The position numbers and the translations under genes were made by a program. A stretch of DNA of 7,048 nucleotides, from the NCBI GenBank assembly GCA_018813975.1, contig JAHJAQ010000141.1, positions 1-7,048 of the forward strand, in the 5' to 3' direction. The DNA is from Microcaldota archaeon. GTDB lineage: Archaea > Iainarchaeota > Iainarchaeia > Iainarchaeales > JAGVWC01. Under the pieces are notes generated by a model. It was not told the DNA's origin. It worked only from the letters and a program-made list of their open reading frames with translations, and ran no database searches. This document shows, one piece after another, positions 6,638 to 7,048 of this stretch. Positions within the stretch are counted from its first letter, which is position 1; every line of letters starts with the position of its first letter.

Positions 6638-6988
6638 CTATTTTGCATTTTTGTTTGTTTCCCACAAACCAAAAACATTTTTTTCAGTATCCATGCAAAC
6701 CGCGGTATACCCCATACCTGGAACAGACATTTTTGGAACTACTATTTTTCCCCCAAGCATTTCAATCTTGGCAAGATAATCATCTATTGAAGGAACATCA
6801 ATATAGTTTGTAATTGCCTGGCCGGAATTTTCTCTTTTTGTCATGCCGCCTCCAAGACCTTTTTCATTTTCATTGCCCATGGTCTCAATTTGATAATATT
6901 CCATTGGGCCTGGAAGTCTTTCAATCTGTTTGTCATCATTAATTTTTACCTTCTTAAGCTGCTGATTCCAGCGCACAAGCCCAGTCAA
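6638..6988 (-). pseudogene. VOC/glyoxalase-like protein lacking a normal N-terminus
   Basis: The ORF opens at a TTG and gives 116 aa. From about residue 21 it is clearly a vicinal-oxygen-chelate (glyoxalase/bleomycin-resistance) family protein: IERLPGPMEYYQIET (22-36), GGGMTKRE (46-53), ITNYIDVPSIDDYLAKIEMLGG (59-80), VPKMSVPGMGY (84-94), and NVFGLWE (104-110), whose E110 is the usual final metal ligand. Homologues begin with a strand and helix of the type 'VVHFEIPADD..RAKKFY..LFGW', which carries the first metal ligand. Here the preceding residues (LVRWNQQLKKVKINDD) do not match it in any frame. The gene therefore looks 5'-truncated or joined to foreign sequence, and the - strand has a stop codon (TAA) in frame at 7003-7001. 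The family is firm; whether it makes a working protein is doubtful. Enzymatic role unknown. Confidence 0.65.
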
Positions 6989-7048
6989 ACAAAAATGACC
7001 TTAGCAATCCGACTCACGCACCGCCGCATATGCCACTCAGTGGTACAA
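6961..7048. other. G+C-richer end segment without an identified gene
   Basis: 46 of these 88 bases are G or C (52%), well above the AT-rich rest of the window. On the - strand a short frame open at the right edge (from 7047) ends at a TGA at 6987-6985 and could be the tail of an upstream gene. On the + strand a frame from the ATG at 6995 is open to the edge. Neither is recognisable. It could be a mobile-element end, a recombination junction or a misassembled edge; nothing here decides between them. Confidence 0.35.

Noticed and set aside
6401..6790. A 129-codon + strand frame spanning the DUF3795 and VOC region
   Set aside because: It is antisense to two genes with clear family motifs and its translation shows no domain.
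7026..7044. CCACT-C-AGTGG inverted repeat at the right edge as an insertion-sequence end
   Set aside because: A 5-bp palindrome is expected by chance and no transposase or target duplication is visible.
6995..7048. + strand ATG frame open to the right edge
   Set aside because: Only 18 codons are visible, nothing is recognisable, and no ribosome site precedes it; kept only as a remark on the end segment.
1..7048. CRISPR array, toxin-antitoxin pair or defence system
   Set aside because: There are no spaced repeats and no genes of those families; the RSH protein is a long multidomain housekeeping-type enzyme, not a toxic small alarmone synthetase.

Overview
The window looks like a piece of a small, AT-rich genome from a host-associated or candidate-phylum lineage. 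By eye it is roughly 40% G+C, genes are rich in Lys (AAA) and Phe (TTT), homopolymer runs are frequent, intergenic gaps are short, and Shine-Dalgarno sites are weak or absent. The two aminoacyl-tRNA synthetases are of the bacterial-like types I associate with CPR (Patescibacteria) bacteria and with several DPANN archaea. The DUF3795 zinc-binding gene and the A/T boxes about 20-40 nt before several start codons lean slightly towards a DPANN archaeon (Diapherotrites/Woesearchaeota-like). The sequence alone does not settle archaeon versus bacterium.

Layout. Only one gene is on the + strand: a class I SAM-dependent methyltransferase at 1-690, probably cut by the left edge. Everything else reads on the - strand, in transcription order: a VOC/glyoxalase-like gene with an abnormal N-terminus (6988-6638); a DUF3795 cysteine-rich gene split by a frameshift into two overlapping ORFs (6585-6340 and 6343-6170); arginyl-tRNA synthetase (6117-4390); a RelA/SpoT-family protein (4251-2563); and a compact alanyl-tRNA synthetase (2516-693). 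The AlaRS and methyltransferase genes converge with 2 bp between their stop codons. The longest gene-free stretch (4252-4389, 138 bp) has four T-tracts after argS, then a short direct repeat and a TATA-like box in front of the rel gene. The last ~90 bp (6961-7048) have clearly higher G+C and no identified gene.

How the genes fit together. The core is a translation-status cluster: two tRNA-charging enzymes flank an alarmone enzyme. In the Rel protein the ppGpp-hydrolase (HD) site is complete at every position I can align. The synthetase domain has lost its catalytic glutamate (Lys at residue 323) and neighbouring conserved residues. It therefore reads as a likely monofunctional ppGpp hydrolase that still has TGS and ACT regulatory domains. 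This is the most interesting feature of the window. The second is the clean -1 frameshift at an A7 run in the DUF3795 gene, where the out-of-frame second half has its own ATG overlapping the first stop (ATGA).
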